A DNA stretch of 64,000 nt from Archangium violaceum (GTDB lineage: Bacteria > Myxococcota > Myxococcia > Myxococcales > Myxococcaceae): the NCBI RefSeq assembly GCF_016887565.1, contig NZ_CP069396.1, positions 7,422,001 to 7,486,000 of the forward strand, written 5' to 3'. The notes beneath the pieces were generated by a model. That model had not been told where the DNA came from. It made no database searches and was given only the letters and a program-made list of their open reading frames with translations. How positions within the stretch are numbered: position 1 is the first letter of the stretch; every line of letters starts with the position of its first letter. Position numbers and translations under genes: made by a program. Of this stretch, positions 16,218-26,000 are shown in pieces.

Positions 16218-17987
16218 ATGCAGGACCCGGCCATCCGGCTCATGGTCATGCTCATGGAAACGGGTAGCTTCGAGGAGGCCGCCAACGCCACGCTGCGTGT
16301 CATGCTCGAGCTGACGGAGCAGGCGCTCGCCGCCACCCGCTACGGACGGCATGGCCGCATCATCCGCGGAATGATCCACCTGCGGCCCGAGGAGGGCTAC
16401 CGGGGTCTGGCGGTGCTGGAAGCGGGAGCGGCGGCTCGGCCCTCGGGAGCGGCGGGCAAGGCGGATGGCACGGCGGGCATGGTGACGCCGCTGCTGGCTT
16501 CCGCCACGGCGTGGCAGCTGATGGTGGAGCACCGCTGTGCCATCTCCATCGACGTGAACCTGGGCCTGCTGACGCCGCACATGGCGGGCGCGGCGCCGCT
16601 GGGTGAGTCGGAACTGGGGCCCGCGGGACGGGCCTTCAACAGCGCCGAGAGCCAGCAACGCTTCCTCGGCCGACAGGCCACGCACGTGGGCGTGCTACCG
16701 CTGCTGGGGCCGGGCCGGGTGCTGCATGGAATGATTTCGCTGGAGGCGGAGTGCCCCGCGGCCACCGGCCAGGAGTTCATCTGGCGCGAATGCGGCGAGC
16801 GGCTCCAGCTCCTGGCCAGCCAGGCCACGCCCTACCTCATCGCGCTGCCGCCTCGGCCGAGCGAGCAGGCGGGGGACAAATACCTGCCCGTGGTGGGCGC
16901 CTCGCTGGCGAGCCTGCTGCCCGCGCTCAAGGTCTTCGCCCGTCAGGAGGAGACGCTGCTCATTTCAGGGCCCACGGGCGTGGGCAAGTCCCGGCTGGCC
17001 CGCTGGTGCCATGAGCAGTCCTCCCGCCAGCGCGAGGCCTTCGAGGTATTGGACCTCATGACGGTGCCCGAGGATCTCCAGATGGCCGAGCTGTTCGGCT
17101 GGAAGAAGGGGGCCTTCACGGGAGCGGTGCGTGACAACCCGGGGGCGATGACACGGGCCGAGGGTGGCACGCTCTTCATCGACGAGATCGACAAGCTCTC
17201 GCTCAAGGCGCAGGCGGGGCTGTTGCACGTGCTGGAGGAGCGCACCTACCGAATGCTGGGAGAGAACGGCGCGGAGCGGCGGGCGGACGTGCGCTTCATC
17301 ATCGGCACCAACGCCAACCTCCAGACGTCCGTGAGGGCGGGCCGCTTCCGGGAGGACCTCTACTACCGCATCAAGGTCCTGCCCATCGCGCTCCCTGCGC
17401 TGAAGGATCGGCAGGACGAGATCGCCCGCTGGGCGCGGTACATGGCCGATCGCCGCCACCGCGAACGCTACCCCGAGGGCCAGGTCCGGTTGACGGGCGC
17501 CGCCGAGCGGCTCCTCACCACGCAGCCCTGGCCGGGCAACCTGAGGCAGCTCGACAACATCGTCCGCCGCGCCTACGCGCTCGCCCTGGTGGACAGTGGA
17601 GAGACCGCACAGGCGCTCACCCTGGAGGTCCACCACTTCCAGCAGTCCCTGAGTTATGAGTCGGATCCGGCGGCCCAGCCACTCACCGAGGTGCTGAGCA
17701 CGGCGGCCCGTGCCTTCGTCAGCGAGGCCCAGGCACGCGGGCCCGGTGCGATCGACCTGGACCTGGCCGACAGCTTCCGAGGGTTCGTCCTCGCGGTGGC
17801 CACGCGGCGGCTGGGCCGGGACGAGGCCTTCCGCCTTTTCGGACGTGAGAGCCTCATCAAGAGCCGCAATCACTCCCGTACGCTCCGACGGGAGGTGGAG
17901 AGACTGGAGGCCCTCTACAAGGCCCTGGGCCTCGCGGACTGCCCCTTCTCGGACCTGGTGGAGGGAGGAAGCGACTCGGAGGGCTGA
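16218..17987 (+). CDS. Sigma-54-dependent enhancer-binding activator
   Basis: A 589-aa activator. The N-terminal 220 residues contain a GAF-like sensor (RFLGRQATHVGVLPLLGPGRVLHGMISLEAE). The AAA+ core has Walker A GPTGVGKSR (251-259), the sigma-54 loop GAFTGA (298-303), and Walker B GGTLFIDEID (316-325), plus the R-finger region RFREDLYYRIKVLPIALPAL. The C-terminus has a short helical part (RNHSRTLRREVERLEALYKALG) in place of a typical Fis-type helix-turn-helix, so DNA binding may be atypical. An AGGAGGAGT Shine-Dalgarno precedes ATG 16218. It is followed 78 bp later by the VgrG-like gene on the same strand, as in T6SS loci where activators such as VasH control hcp and vgrG operons. No GG-N10-GC promoter was found by eye. 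Confidence 0.88.
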   Translation: MQDPAIRLMVMLMETGSFEEAANATLRVMLELTEQALAATRYGRHGRIIRGMIHLRPEEGYRGLAVLEAGAAARPSGAAGKADGTAGMVTPLLASATAWQLMVEHRCAISIDVNLGLLTPHMAGAAPLGESELGPAGRAFNSAESQQRFLGRQATHVGVLPLLGPGRVLHGMISLEAECPAATGQEFIWRECGERLQLLASQATPYLIALPPRPSEQAGDKYLPVVGASLASLLPALKVFARQEETLLISGPTGVGKSRLARWCHEQSSRQREAFEVLDLMTVPEDLQMAELFGWKKGAFTGAVRDNPGAMTRAEGGTLFIDEIDKLSLKAQAGLLHVLEERTYRMLGENGAERRADVRFIIGTNANLQTSVRAGRFREDLYYRIKVLPIALPALKDRQDEIARWARYMADRRHRERYPEGQVRLTGAAERLLTTQPWPGNLRQLDNIVRRAYALALVDSGETAQALTLEVHHFQQSLSYESDPAAQPLTEVLSTAARAFVSEAQARGPGAIDLDLADSFRGFVLAVATRRLGRDEAFRLFGRESLIKSRNHSRTLRREVERLEALYKALGLADCPFSDLVEGGSDSEG

Positions 17988-18065
17988 CCGCCGCTCCCCG
18001 GCCCGCCAGGGACGGATCACCCGGGTGCCGGAGCGGACCGGGCGGAGATATGAGAGGATGGCCCG

Positions 18066-19994
18066 GTGACGACGGCATTCCATGAGGAGCTCCAGCTCGA
18101 GCTGACGCTCACCATTGGCGGCAAGTCCTTCTCCATTCCGGGCGGACAGGTGAAGCACGTGTCCGCGCGCCTGGCCAACCACGGCTTCGCGGCCTCGGTC
18201 TCCTTCTGGACCGCGCTGGAGAAGAAGGACGCGCCGCTCTTCACCGCCTTCCAGAAACCGGACCTGGTCCAGGTGCGGCTGGCCGTGACCGCGGTGGACC
18301 CCGAGCTCGACTCACCGCCCGCGCCGCTGGTGCTCCAAGGCATTGCCCGGAGCCGCCGCCTCGTGGCGGATACCCACGGCAGCACCAAGGGCACCGAGCG
18401 CGTCTTCCGCAACTACACCCTCGAGTTCGCCGACCCCGCCCAGGTGCTCTGGCGCCAGCACCGCCCCGTCGAGCTGCACACCGACATCTCGATGGCGGAG
18501 ATCATCGACGCGCACAAGGCCAGTCTCCAGATCAACCAGGACTGGGCCGTGCTGCGGCAGAAGATGCCGATGCTGTGCCTCGCGCTGGGCGCGGACGCCC
18601 CGGGGGTCAGCTTCTACGACTTCGTCCTCTGGTACGTGGACGCGAACAACGGCGTCTGGAGCTACGACAACCAGAAGAACGAATACCTGCTGGCCGACAG
18701 CAAGCCCTCGGGCAAGGTGGCACCGCTGGACCGGCTCCGGGTGGCGGACGTGCGGGTGCAGCTGCCACCGACCATCCGCCACGGCACCCGCGTGCTCAAC
18801 GCCCTGGCCAACGGGCCCACCACCACGCCCATCGAGCAGAACCAGGCCGTGGCGGGCGTGTCCCACGACGTGATGCTGCGCACGCCCATCACCGCCCAGG
18901 CCGAGCAGCGGCAGAAGCTGGAGAAGACGCGCCTGCAGGTGCGTCAGCGTCAGCTCCAGGTGTCCTTCAACCGGTTCCCCTCGGTGGACGTCTTCCCGGG
19001 CGCGATGCTGCGCCTGGAGGGTCCGCACTGGCCCTCCGCGTTCACGGGGCGCGACGAGGACCAGCGGGTGCTCGAGCTGAGCCTGGAGGCCCACGCCGAG
19101 CGCGACAGCCAGCACGACGAGCAGCAGAACACCGTCGCGGGCTATCAGGTGCTCCTGTCGGCCCGGCTGGAGTCCGCCTCCGAGGCGCTGGTCTCGCTGC
19201 CGCCCTACCGCACGCCGCGCTACCCCATCCACGTCGAGGGCCTGGTGCACAGCCCGGGCGGAGAAGCCCCGGACAGGCGCTACCTGATCGTCGACGACGA
19301 GAAGACGTCCCTCTCCTACTTCCGGATGACGGTGCCGCTGTGGAACCAGACGGTGAGCGTGCCCGCCGAGCCCATCCACTTCCCCGGCCACTTCTTCTTC
19401 CCGCCGTACAAGAACACGCGGGTGCTGGTGGAGCTCCACTTCGACCGGGCCGATCTGATCCGCTTCCTCGACTGGAAGGAGGGCGTGCGGACGCCGCAGG
19501 ATGGCCAGGGCGACCAGATATTGCTGGGCTGGAACAAGACGAGCCAGACGGCCTTCACCCATGACTTCCAGGACGAGAAGCCCGTGTGGCGCATGCACCG
19601 GACCTCCGGGGGTGACACGCAGATCATCCGCATGGGGGAAGGCCACCTCTTCATCCAGGTGAAGGAGTCACCGGCGGGCGGTCCACCCACTCCCACCTAC
19701 GATGTGTCTCCCCAGGTGCAGGCGGCCAAGACGGACCTGTCGGCGTCGGTGGGAGGAGCCATCGGGGAGACGTCGGCCGCCTACCAGGGCGCGATGACCG
19801 CGGTACGTGCGAAGATGAAGAGCGCACAGGCGGAGGCGAAGGCGGCGCTTGGCGGGGCCAGGGCGGAGGTGGGGGCCAAGGTGGCGGAGGCCAAGAGCGG
19901 GATGCAGGGGGCGATGTCGAAGCTCTCCGAGGGAGTGGGAAAGCTCTCGGGGACGGCCGAGTCGGCCAAGGCCGCGCTCCTCAAGTTGAAGTGA
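18066..19994 (+). CDS. VgrG-like T6SS spike protein with coiled-coil tail
   Basis: A 642-aa protein, GTG start, paralogue of the VgrG at 30133-31788. Shared landmarks are ELTLTIGGKSF (compare LTLTIAGKSHE), RNYTLEFADPAQVLWRQHRPVELHT (compare YGIRFQDAARLLWRQHYPCALYT), FYDFVLWYVDANNGVWSYD, and the C-terminal OB-type block PGHFFFPPYKNTRVLVELHF...RFLDWKEGVRTPQDGQGDQILLGWNKT. This is the hub and gp5-like OB part. About 100 residues at the end are new: a Pro/Gly linker (SPAGGPPTPTYD) then an amphipathic Ala/Lys/Glu helix (VRAKMKSAQAEAKAALGGA...AESAKAALLK). Followed by coiled-coil genes, so this tail may dock them. Cytoplasmic until fired. Confidence 0.72.
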   Translation: MTTAFHEELQLELTLTIGGKSFSIPGGQVKHVSARLANHGFAASVSFWTALEKKDAPLFTAFQKPDLVQVRLAVTAVDPELDSPPAPLVLQGIARSRRLVADTHGSTKGTERVFRNYTLEFADPAQVLWRQHRPVELHTDISMAEIIDAHKASLQINQDWAVLRQKMPMLCLALGADAPGVSFYDFVLWYVDANNGVWSYDNQKNEYLLADSKPSGKVAPLDRLRVADVRVQLPPTIRHGTRVLNALANGPTTTPIEQNQAVAGVSHDVMLRTPITAQAEQRQKLEKTRLQVRQRQLQVSFNRFPSVDVFPGAMLRLEGPHWPSAFTGRDEDQRVLELSLEAHAERDSQHDEQQNTVAGYQVLLSARLESASEALVSLPPYRTPRYPIHVEGLVHSPGGEAPDRRYLIVDDEKTSLSYFRMTVPLWNQTVSVPAEPIHFPGHFFFPPYKNTRVLVELHFDRADLIRFLDWKEGVRTPQDGQGDQILLGWNKTSQTAFTHDFQDEKPVWRMHRTSGGDTQIIRMGEGHLFIQVKESPAGGPPTPTYDVSPQVQAAKTDLSASVGGAIGETSAAYQGAMTAVRAKMKSAQAEAKAALGGARAEVGAKVAEAKSGMQGAMSKLSEGVGKLSGTAESAKAALLKLK

Positions 19995-20022
19995 GCAACG
20001 AACCGGGGGACGGAGCGGAACC

Positions 20023-20247
20023 ATGCAGGAACTGCGCGGCAAGCTGGCGGAGCTTCGCGGAGAACTGGAGTCCTTCAGCACGGGCGTGGTGGCCCGTGTG
20101 GAGCCGATCCGGAGCGAGGTCGAGACCCTGACGGGGAAGATCGAATCGGCCCTGGCCTCCCTGCGCCCCGAGGTGGAGAAGCTGGGCGGGGAGCTGTCCG
20201 AGAAGATCGATTCGCTGGACGCCGAGCTGGCGAAGATGGAGCCCTGA
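20023..20247 (+). CDS. Small coiled-coil protein next to VgrG
   Basis: 74 aa, entirely helical: repeated ELRGELESF, LTGKIESALASLRPEVEKLGGELSEKI, with heptad-like hydrophobics (L, V, I) and E/K between. It starts 28 bases after the VgrG stop and ends directly against the GTG of the 750-aa coiled-coil protein (no gap). It looks like a small adaptor or chaperone that could pair with the helical tail of VgrG or the long coil. Preceded by a good Shine-Dalgarno. No known family recognised. Confidence 0.6.
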   Translation: MQELRGKLAELRGELESFSTGVVARVEPIRSEVETLTGKIESALASLRPEVEKLGGELSEKIDSLDAELAKMEP

Positions 20248-22500
20248 GTGAAGGCGCTGTGGACCCGATTCGACAAGGCCGCGGAAGAGGTGCTCGCCCT
20301 GCGGCAGAAGCTCGACACCTCCGCGGACCGAGTCCGCACCAGCGTGACGGCGATAGAGCCGGCGGTCTCCTCGCGCTGCGAGGCCCTGGAAGGCCAGGTG
20401 AAGGGCAAGGAGCAGTCCTTCGTGCAGCAGCTCGATGGGCTGGGCAAGCAGGTGAACCAGCGCTGTGAGTCGCTCACCACCGAGTTGGGCTCGGTGACCA
20501 AGAAGCGCAAGGACGCCCTGCAGGCGAAGCTGGAGGAGCGCGAGAAGCAGCTGCAGGACGAGCACGAGAAGCTGCGCGCCCAGGCGGAGCAGGAGGTGAA
20601 GAAGGTCACCGCCCAGCACGAGGCCACCCTGAAGCAGCGCGAGGGGGAGCTCGAGAAGCTCCGCGCGCAGGCCGGGAAGAAGGCCTCCACGGAGCTCGCT
20701 TCGCGAGAGAAGCAGCTCCAGGAGGAGCTCCAGAAGACCCGTGCCCTGGTGGATCAGGAAAAGAAGAAGCTGGAGGAGCGCGAGAAGCAGCTGAAGGAGC
20801 AGTACCAGAAGCTGCGCGACCAGGCGAAGCAGGAGCTCGAGAAGGTCACCGCGGAAATCGAGGCGCGCGAGAAACAGCTCAAGGACGAGCTCCAGAAGCT
20901 CCAGGGCAAGGCGGAGAAGGAGCTGCAAGGCGCGGCCACGAAGCTCACGGCCGTGACGGACATGCTGCTCGCCCCGATGGTGCAGGTCCGCGAGACCATC
21001 GTTCAAGAGACCCAGCAGCTGACGAAGGCGCTCGACGCCGTCATCGTCCCGCCCGCCAAGGCCCTGCAGCAGGTCCACGACACCGTCCAGACGACGAGCG
21101 AGTCCGCGAAGGCCGAGGTCCGGCGGCTGGTGGGGCAGCTGCGCGCGGGTCTGGACCCGATCCGCACCCAGCTGAAGAGCGCCACGGAGGCGGCCACCCA
21201 GCTGCTCGAGACGGTGGAGAACACCGTGGGCAAGACCCTGACGACCGGGCGCGATCAGCTCAACCAGATGCTGGACCTGGTCGAGAAGACCCTGGGGGAG
21301 CAGGTGCAGCAGCTGGCCGACGGCATCAAGGCCGTGGAGCAGCTCCTGGAGCAGGTGCAGACGCAGATCGACACGATCGTCACCCAGGGGGCCGCGGCCA
21401 TCGATACGCTGATGAAGACGGCGCTGGCCACCTTCGAGTCCATCCGCGCGCCCGTGCAACAGACGATCGACGCCACCCTGTCGGTGCTCGACGGCCTGAT
21501 GGACACGCTGGCCGAGATCGAGAAGCAGATCCAGGCGGTCTTCACCGCGCTGCCCGAGAAGCTCGAGCAGCTCCAGACGCTCTACAAGACGCTGGTCGGC
21601 ACGCTGGAGTCCCTGCTGGCCAAGGCCGTGCAGTTGCTGGAGGCCATTCCCGCCTCGGACCTGCCCAAGCCGCTGGTGGATCCGGCCATGCAGGCCATCA
21701 CCAAGGTGGTGAGCCAGATCTCCACCCAGCTCGGCACCATCACCAGCCAGATAGGCGAGCAGATCACCTCACTGCAGCAGCAGCTCGTCACCCAGGTGGA
21801 TCAGATCCAGACCCAGGCCGTGCAGCAGGTGGAGACGCTGAAGCAGCAGCTCGTGCAGCAGATCGACACCCTGAAGCAGTCGGTGCAGACCACCATCGAC
21901 CAGGCCGTGCAGCAGGTGGAGCAGCTGATGGCGCAGATGGCGGCGCAGATCGCGACCGCCCGCGATCAGGTGGTGAAGCAGGTGGAGGCGCTCCAGAAGC
22001 AGGTGTCCGATCGCGTGGAGACGCTCAAGGAGGACGTGAAGACGCGGCTGACGACGTTCCAGCAGAACCTCGAGGACGGGGTGAAGGCCGCCACCGACGA
22101 GGTGGCGAAGCTGGGCAAGACGATCGAAGACAAGGTGGCCGAGGCCCGGACGCAGCTGGAGACCCAGCTCGACACGGCCCGCACCGCGGTGGAGAAGGCG
22201 CTCACGCAGGCCGAGGAGGCCCGGACGCGCGCCGAGAACGAGCTCACCACGCGGATGGATCCGGTGATCAGCTCCTTCACGAAACAGGCCGGGGGGCTGA
22301 TGAACACGGCCGAGGAGCAGATCAACGGGGTGGCGGGCCGGGTGGACGCGGCCCGGGAGCAGCTGCTCAAGCCGTTGGACACCATCGAGACGTCCATCAA
22401 TCAAACCAACCTCTTCGAGCAGCCGCTGAAGCAGGCGCGCGAGTGGGTGGACAAGATGATGGACGGGGTCGACGCCCAGGTGCGCGCGCTGGCGGCCTGA
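20248..22500 (+). CDS. Long coiled-coil protein of unknown family
   Basis: About 750 aa from GTG 20248 (directly after the preceding stop TGA). Almost all helical with Q/E/K/L-rich heptads. Residues 90-225 form a KEQ-rich rod with internal repeats (EEREKQLQDEHEKLRAQAE, AREKQLKDELQKLQGKAE). Residues 225-750 have longer hydrophobic and Q-rich helices (TQVDQIQTQAVQQVETLKQQ; QAVQQVEQLMAQMAAQIATA) resembling apolipoprotein or phasin helices. No cleavable signal, no catalytic motif. Convergent with TssJ, separated by one base. It could be a T6SS cargo or structural rod; function not assignable from sequence. Confidence 0.65.
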   Translation: MKALWTRFDKAAEEVLALRQKLDTSADRVRTSVTAIEPAVSSRCEALEGQVKGKEQSFVQQLDGLGKQVNQRCESLTTELGSVTKKRKDALQAKLEEREKQLQDEHEKLRAQAEQEVKKVTAQHEATLKQREGELEKLRAQAGKKASTELASREKQLQEELQKTRALVDQEKKKLEEREKQLKEQYQKLRDQAKQELEKVTAEIEAREKQLKDELQKLQGKAEKELQGAATKLTAVTDMLLAPMVQVRETIVQETQQLTKALDAVIVPPAKALQQVHDTVQTTSESAKAEVRRLVGQLRAGLDPIRTQLKSATEAATQLLETVENTVGKTLTTGRDQLNQMLDLVEKTLGEQVQQLADGIKAVEQLLEQVQTQIDTIVTQGAAAIDTLMKTALATFESIRAPVQQTIDATLSVLDGLMDTLAEIEKQIQAVFTALPEKLEQLQTLYKTLVGTLESLLAKAVQLLEAIPASDLPKPLVDPAMQAITKVVSQISTQLGTITSQIGEQITSLQQQLVTQVDQIQTQAVQQVETLKQQLVQQIDTLKQSVQTTIDQAVQQVEQLMAQMAAQIATARDQVVKQVEALQKQVSDRVETLKEDVKTRLTTFQQNLEDGVKAATDEVAKLGKTIEDKVAEARTQLETQLDTARTAVEKALTQAEEARTRAENELTTRMDPVISSFTKQAGGLMNTAEEQINGVAGRVDAAREQLLKPLDTIETSINQTNLFEQPLKQAREWVDKMMDGVDAQVRALAA

Positions 22501-22501
22501 G

Positions 22502-23035
22502 CTACTTGGAGCCCCCGAACTTCGGCAGCTCCGGCATCTTCTCGGGCAGCTTGGGCATCTCCAGACCCCCGCCCTTCTTGCCCTCCTCTGGCGCCGCGGG
22601 CTGTTGCTGTTCCGACGGGATGGCCGGAGGAACCGAGTCGCTCAGGATGCGGCTCACCGCCAGCTCGACGTCCACCGCGGTGGGCGTCGGCGGGCTGAGC
22701 AGCAGCTGCCAGTTTCCGTCCGGGGCGGTGAAGAGGAAGGAGACGGCCAACGCCCCACCCTCCTTCGGCGTCTTCACCTGGAAGCGCTGGATGGTTCCCG
22801 GATAGATGACGGCCGTCTGCAGCACGGTGTTGTCCGGGGCGCCCACCTTCTCGGCCACCTCGGAGTAGGCCTCGTTGGCGTACTGCTTGGGATCCACCTC
22901 GCGGACGAGCATGTACATCGGCCGGCCGAGGTTGGTGCCCGGAGGCGATTTGACGTTGAGGTTGATGGTGCTCGGCGCGCAGGCACCGAGCAGCAGCGCG
23001 GACAGGGTCGTCAGTCGATTCAAGCGTGCGCTCAT
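22502..23035 (-). CDS. tssJ: TssJ (VasD) T6SS outer-membrane lipoprotein
   Basis: 177 aa from ATG 23035, which overlaps the TssM stop by four bases (ATGA). Lipobox ALLLGAC sets Cys19. The mature part has the TssJ beta-sandwich pattern: RPMYMLVREVDPKQYANEAYSEVAEKV, VIYPGTIQRFQVKTPK, GNWQLLLSPPTPTAVDVEL. It anchors the TssM periplasmic domain to the outer membrane. The last 45 residues are Pro/Gly/Lys-rich and not typical. Last gene of the minus-strand T6SS unit. Confidence 0.82.
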   Translation of the reverse strand: MSARLNRLTTLSALLLGACAPSTINLNVKSPPGTNLGRPMYMLVREVDPKQYANEAYSEVAEKVGAPDNTVLQTAVIYPGTIQRFQVKTPKEGGALAVSFLFTAPDGNWQLLLSPPTPTAVDVELAVSRILSDSVPPAIPSEQQQPAAPEEGKKGGGLEMPKLPEKMPELPKFGGSK

Positions 23036-26000
23036 CGCGGCACCTCGCGGAAGGGAACCCAGGGATCTCCCTTGAGGCCGAAGCTGATGTCCAATCCCTT
23101 CTTGCCCACGCCGTTGCCCTGGAGGGCGAGGCTCCACTGCCGGCGCTGATCGGTGGTGACGGCGGCCTCCTCGAAGAGGCGGAAGCAGCTCCAGGCCGAG
23201 CGGTTCCACGGCAACGACAGGTACTGGGGAACGTCACGAGCGGGCGAGCGCAGCTCCAGCACGATGGAGGACACCTGCTGATCCCACCAGTTCAAGGAGA
23301 ACTCCTGCCAGGTGGGGCTCTGGTTGAAGCCATACGCGGCCGTCTTTCCGCACTTGAGGGAAGACATGGTGACGAAGACGCCCGGCATGGGAGGCGCGGG
23401 CAGCGGCTGGGGCTGGACCTTCAGCATCAGCGGGCGAGGCCGGCCCTCATCGTCCCACAGCAGCTTCGACAGCCGAGCCAGCCGGCTGAGGGTGACCAGC
23501 ATCTCGTCCGGCAGCGTCAGCTTCTCGCGCAGGGGACCGCGCAGGGACCACTGGGTGCCCCGCTCCACGCACACGCGGGAGAACGTCTGGTCCACGAAGT
23601 GCCAGAAGGCGCCGTCCTTGCGACGGAGCACCTCCAGCTCGCCCGGATCCACGTCCTCCTTGGAGTCGGGGTTGAAGGGGTAGCGCTCCAGCATGGGCCG
23701 CAGCATGCGCCCCGAGGCCTCTTCCCACTGCCGCGACAGGGTGTTCTCCAGCTCCTGCTTGCCCAGGCGCTGCACGGCGAGGAAGGGCGCGAGGAAGGGC
23801 TCCCGCAGATTGCCGGTGATGCCCTGCTGATCCAGCCACTCCTGCGCCTTGCGGAGGTAGGACCCCTCCTCCTCGAGCAGCATGGTCAGGGCAACCCGCT
23901 CCAGCGGCGTGAGCATGTCCGCGAGCTCGGCGGGGCCACCATCACCCTGGGCTTGCGCGTCCTCCTCCTCGTCCGCGGCCTTCTTGTCCTTGGCCGAAGC
24001 CTCCGCCGCCTTGTCCTTCCCGTCCTTCTCCTTGCCGTCCTTGTCCTTGTTGGCCTTGTTGGACACGGCATCCAGCTCGTCGTGCATCTGCGCCACGAGC
24101 GCGTGGTACGGAGCGAGCGCGGCATAATAGCCGCTCTTGTCCGCCGTCATGAGCTGGACGATGGGCCGGAAGGGCGCCACGGCGTTGCGCAGCGGCTCGT
24201 AGTAGGGCCCCTCCAGGGGGTCGAGGTTGGCCTGGGTGGCCACCTTGCGCAGCATGTCGACCTGGTCCGAGGAGGGCTGGGTGAGCCGGGACAGCTCGTC
24301 GAGCAGGTTGATGCGGGCCGCCCGGAATCTGTAATCGGCGATCCTGCGGAAGAGGCCCTCGCGGTAGCCACGGGAGAACACGGCCACGCGCTTCTGGATG
24401 AACTCCTCGCGCCTGGCGGCCTCCTCGGTGGGAAGCTGGGCGTTCTTGAGCCGCTGGGTGAAGTCGTCCACCAGCGGCTTGAGCTCGGCGTCGAAGGGGG
24501 TGCGGCTGTCCACCAGCTCGCCCTCGCGGGTGGCGGTCTGCGGACCGACGGTCAACCTGCCGCTCTTCTCGTAGGAGTCGAGCAGCGACTGCAGCAGGTC
24601 GCGCGACAGGGTGGCCGGGCGGAACTCGAAGGACTGCTGCAACAGCTCGATGCGGTACGGGCCCTTGTTGTTGCCCGTCAGCCAGAGACCATCCCGGGTG
24701 AGGAGCTCGGACGGGGTCATCTTCTCCACCGCCAGGAAGCCCGCGTAGGCCTCCTCCTCCATGTTCAGCACGGCGGCGAGCGTGTCCCGGTTCGCCCTCA
24801 ACCACTCGAGCACCTGGACGGTGGTCTCGATGCCCAGGAAGTGGCGCGTGTTGACCTGCACCGAGGAGGCGTCGATCAGGCTGAGCACGGTGGGCAGCGA
24901 GGCGTAGACGTCGAGGTCGGCCAGCTGCGCCTTCAGCCGCTCGCGCTCCTCGCGACGCATGTCGAGCAGGGCCAGCCCCTTCGGCCCCGCCTCCAGGGTC
25001 TGCCGGAGGAACAGGAAATGATCCACCCAGGGCTTGAGCTGGCTCTCGACCGTCAGCCGATTCTCGTAGGGCCAGCAGGACCAGTCGTCCGCGGCGGTCC
25101 CGGCGACCTGCACGGCGCCCCGGCGGCAGGGTGGATTGCGCTCCCACGGCTCGTCACTGGCGAGGACGTAGGTGGCGACCAGCGGCTCGCGCAGCTCGAG
25201 GGCGGAGATCCAGGTGCGGTTCTCGGCTCCGGCGGCGGGCTCCGTGCCGGCCGCGCTGGCCTCCCTGTCGCGCCACCGCCGCCAGTGATGGGGCTGGATG
25301 GTGGAGCTCACGAAGGTGCCGAGGGCGTCCCGGTTCGAGGCATGGAGGGTGGCCAGCAGGTAGACCTCCTGCTCGGGGCGGCAGTCCTCGGGCTGCTTGC
25401 GGCAGTGCTCGAGAGCGGGCCGGAGATGGCTCTCCCGGATGCCCTGGGCCAGGCGCTGGCGCAGATCCAACATCTCGTCGGGGAAGCTGGAGCTCAGGGG
25501 CGGCCACCAGCGCTCGGCCCGCTTGAGGTTCAGGAGCGCATCCGCCGCCTGGTTCACCTGCTCCTCGACGACCTCTCCCCTCCCCTCCAACCCCTGCTCC
25601 CGCTGCTCCGTGACGGTGTCCTCGAAGCGCTGCACCTGATCCTGCGCTTCGTCGAGCAACATGTAGAAGTGGGCGTAGGCGGCCAGCACGGGCAGACAGC
25701 ACACCGCGGCGATCACCGCGGCGCGCTGCTGGTGGGTGCGCAGGTAGTGCTGGCGCAGCGACTGATTGTTGCCCTCCCCGGCCAGCATGGAGAGCGCACC
25801 ACTGGCGCGCGCCTCGGGCGTGAGGGAGGAGAGGTACACCTGGGTGAGCCGGGGCTTGTAGGAGAGGGTGTCGCCCTCCAACAGCGCGGAGACGAAACGG
25901 CCGAGCGCCGAGAACGAGCGCCCACCCTGCGAATAGAAGTGCTCCAGGCGCTCGAAGGCGTCCACCGGGAGCGCGGTGAGGCCCAGGGCCAGGTACTGCT

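Noticed and set aside
19981-21459. A minus-strand Leu-rich frame of about 490 codons
   Set aside because: Antisense to the Gln/Lys-rich coiled-coil gene (Gln and Lys codons read as Leu on the other strand); not a real leucine-rich protein.
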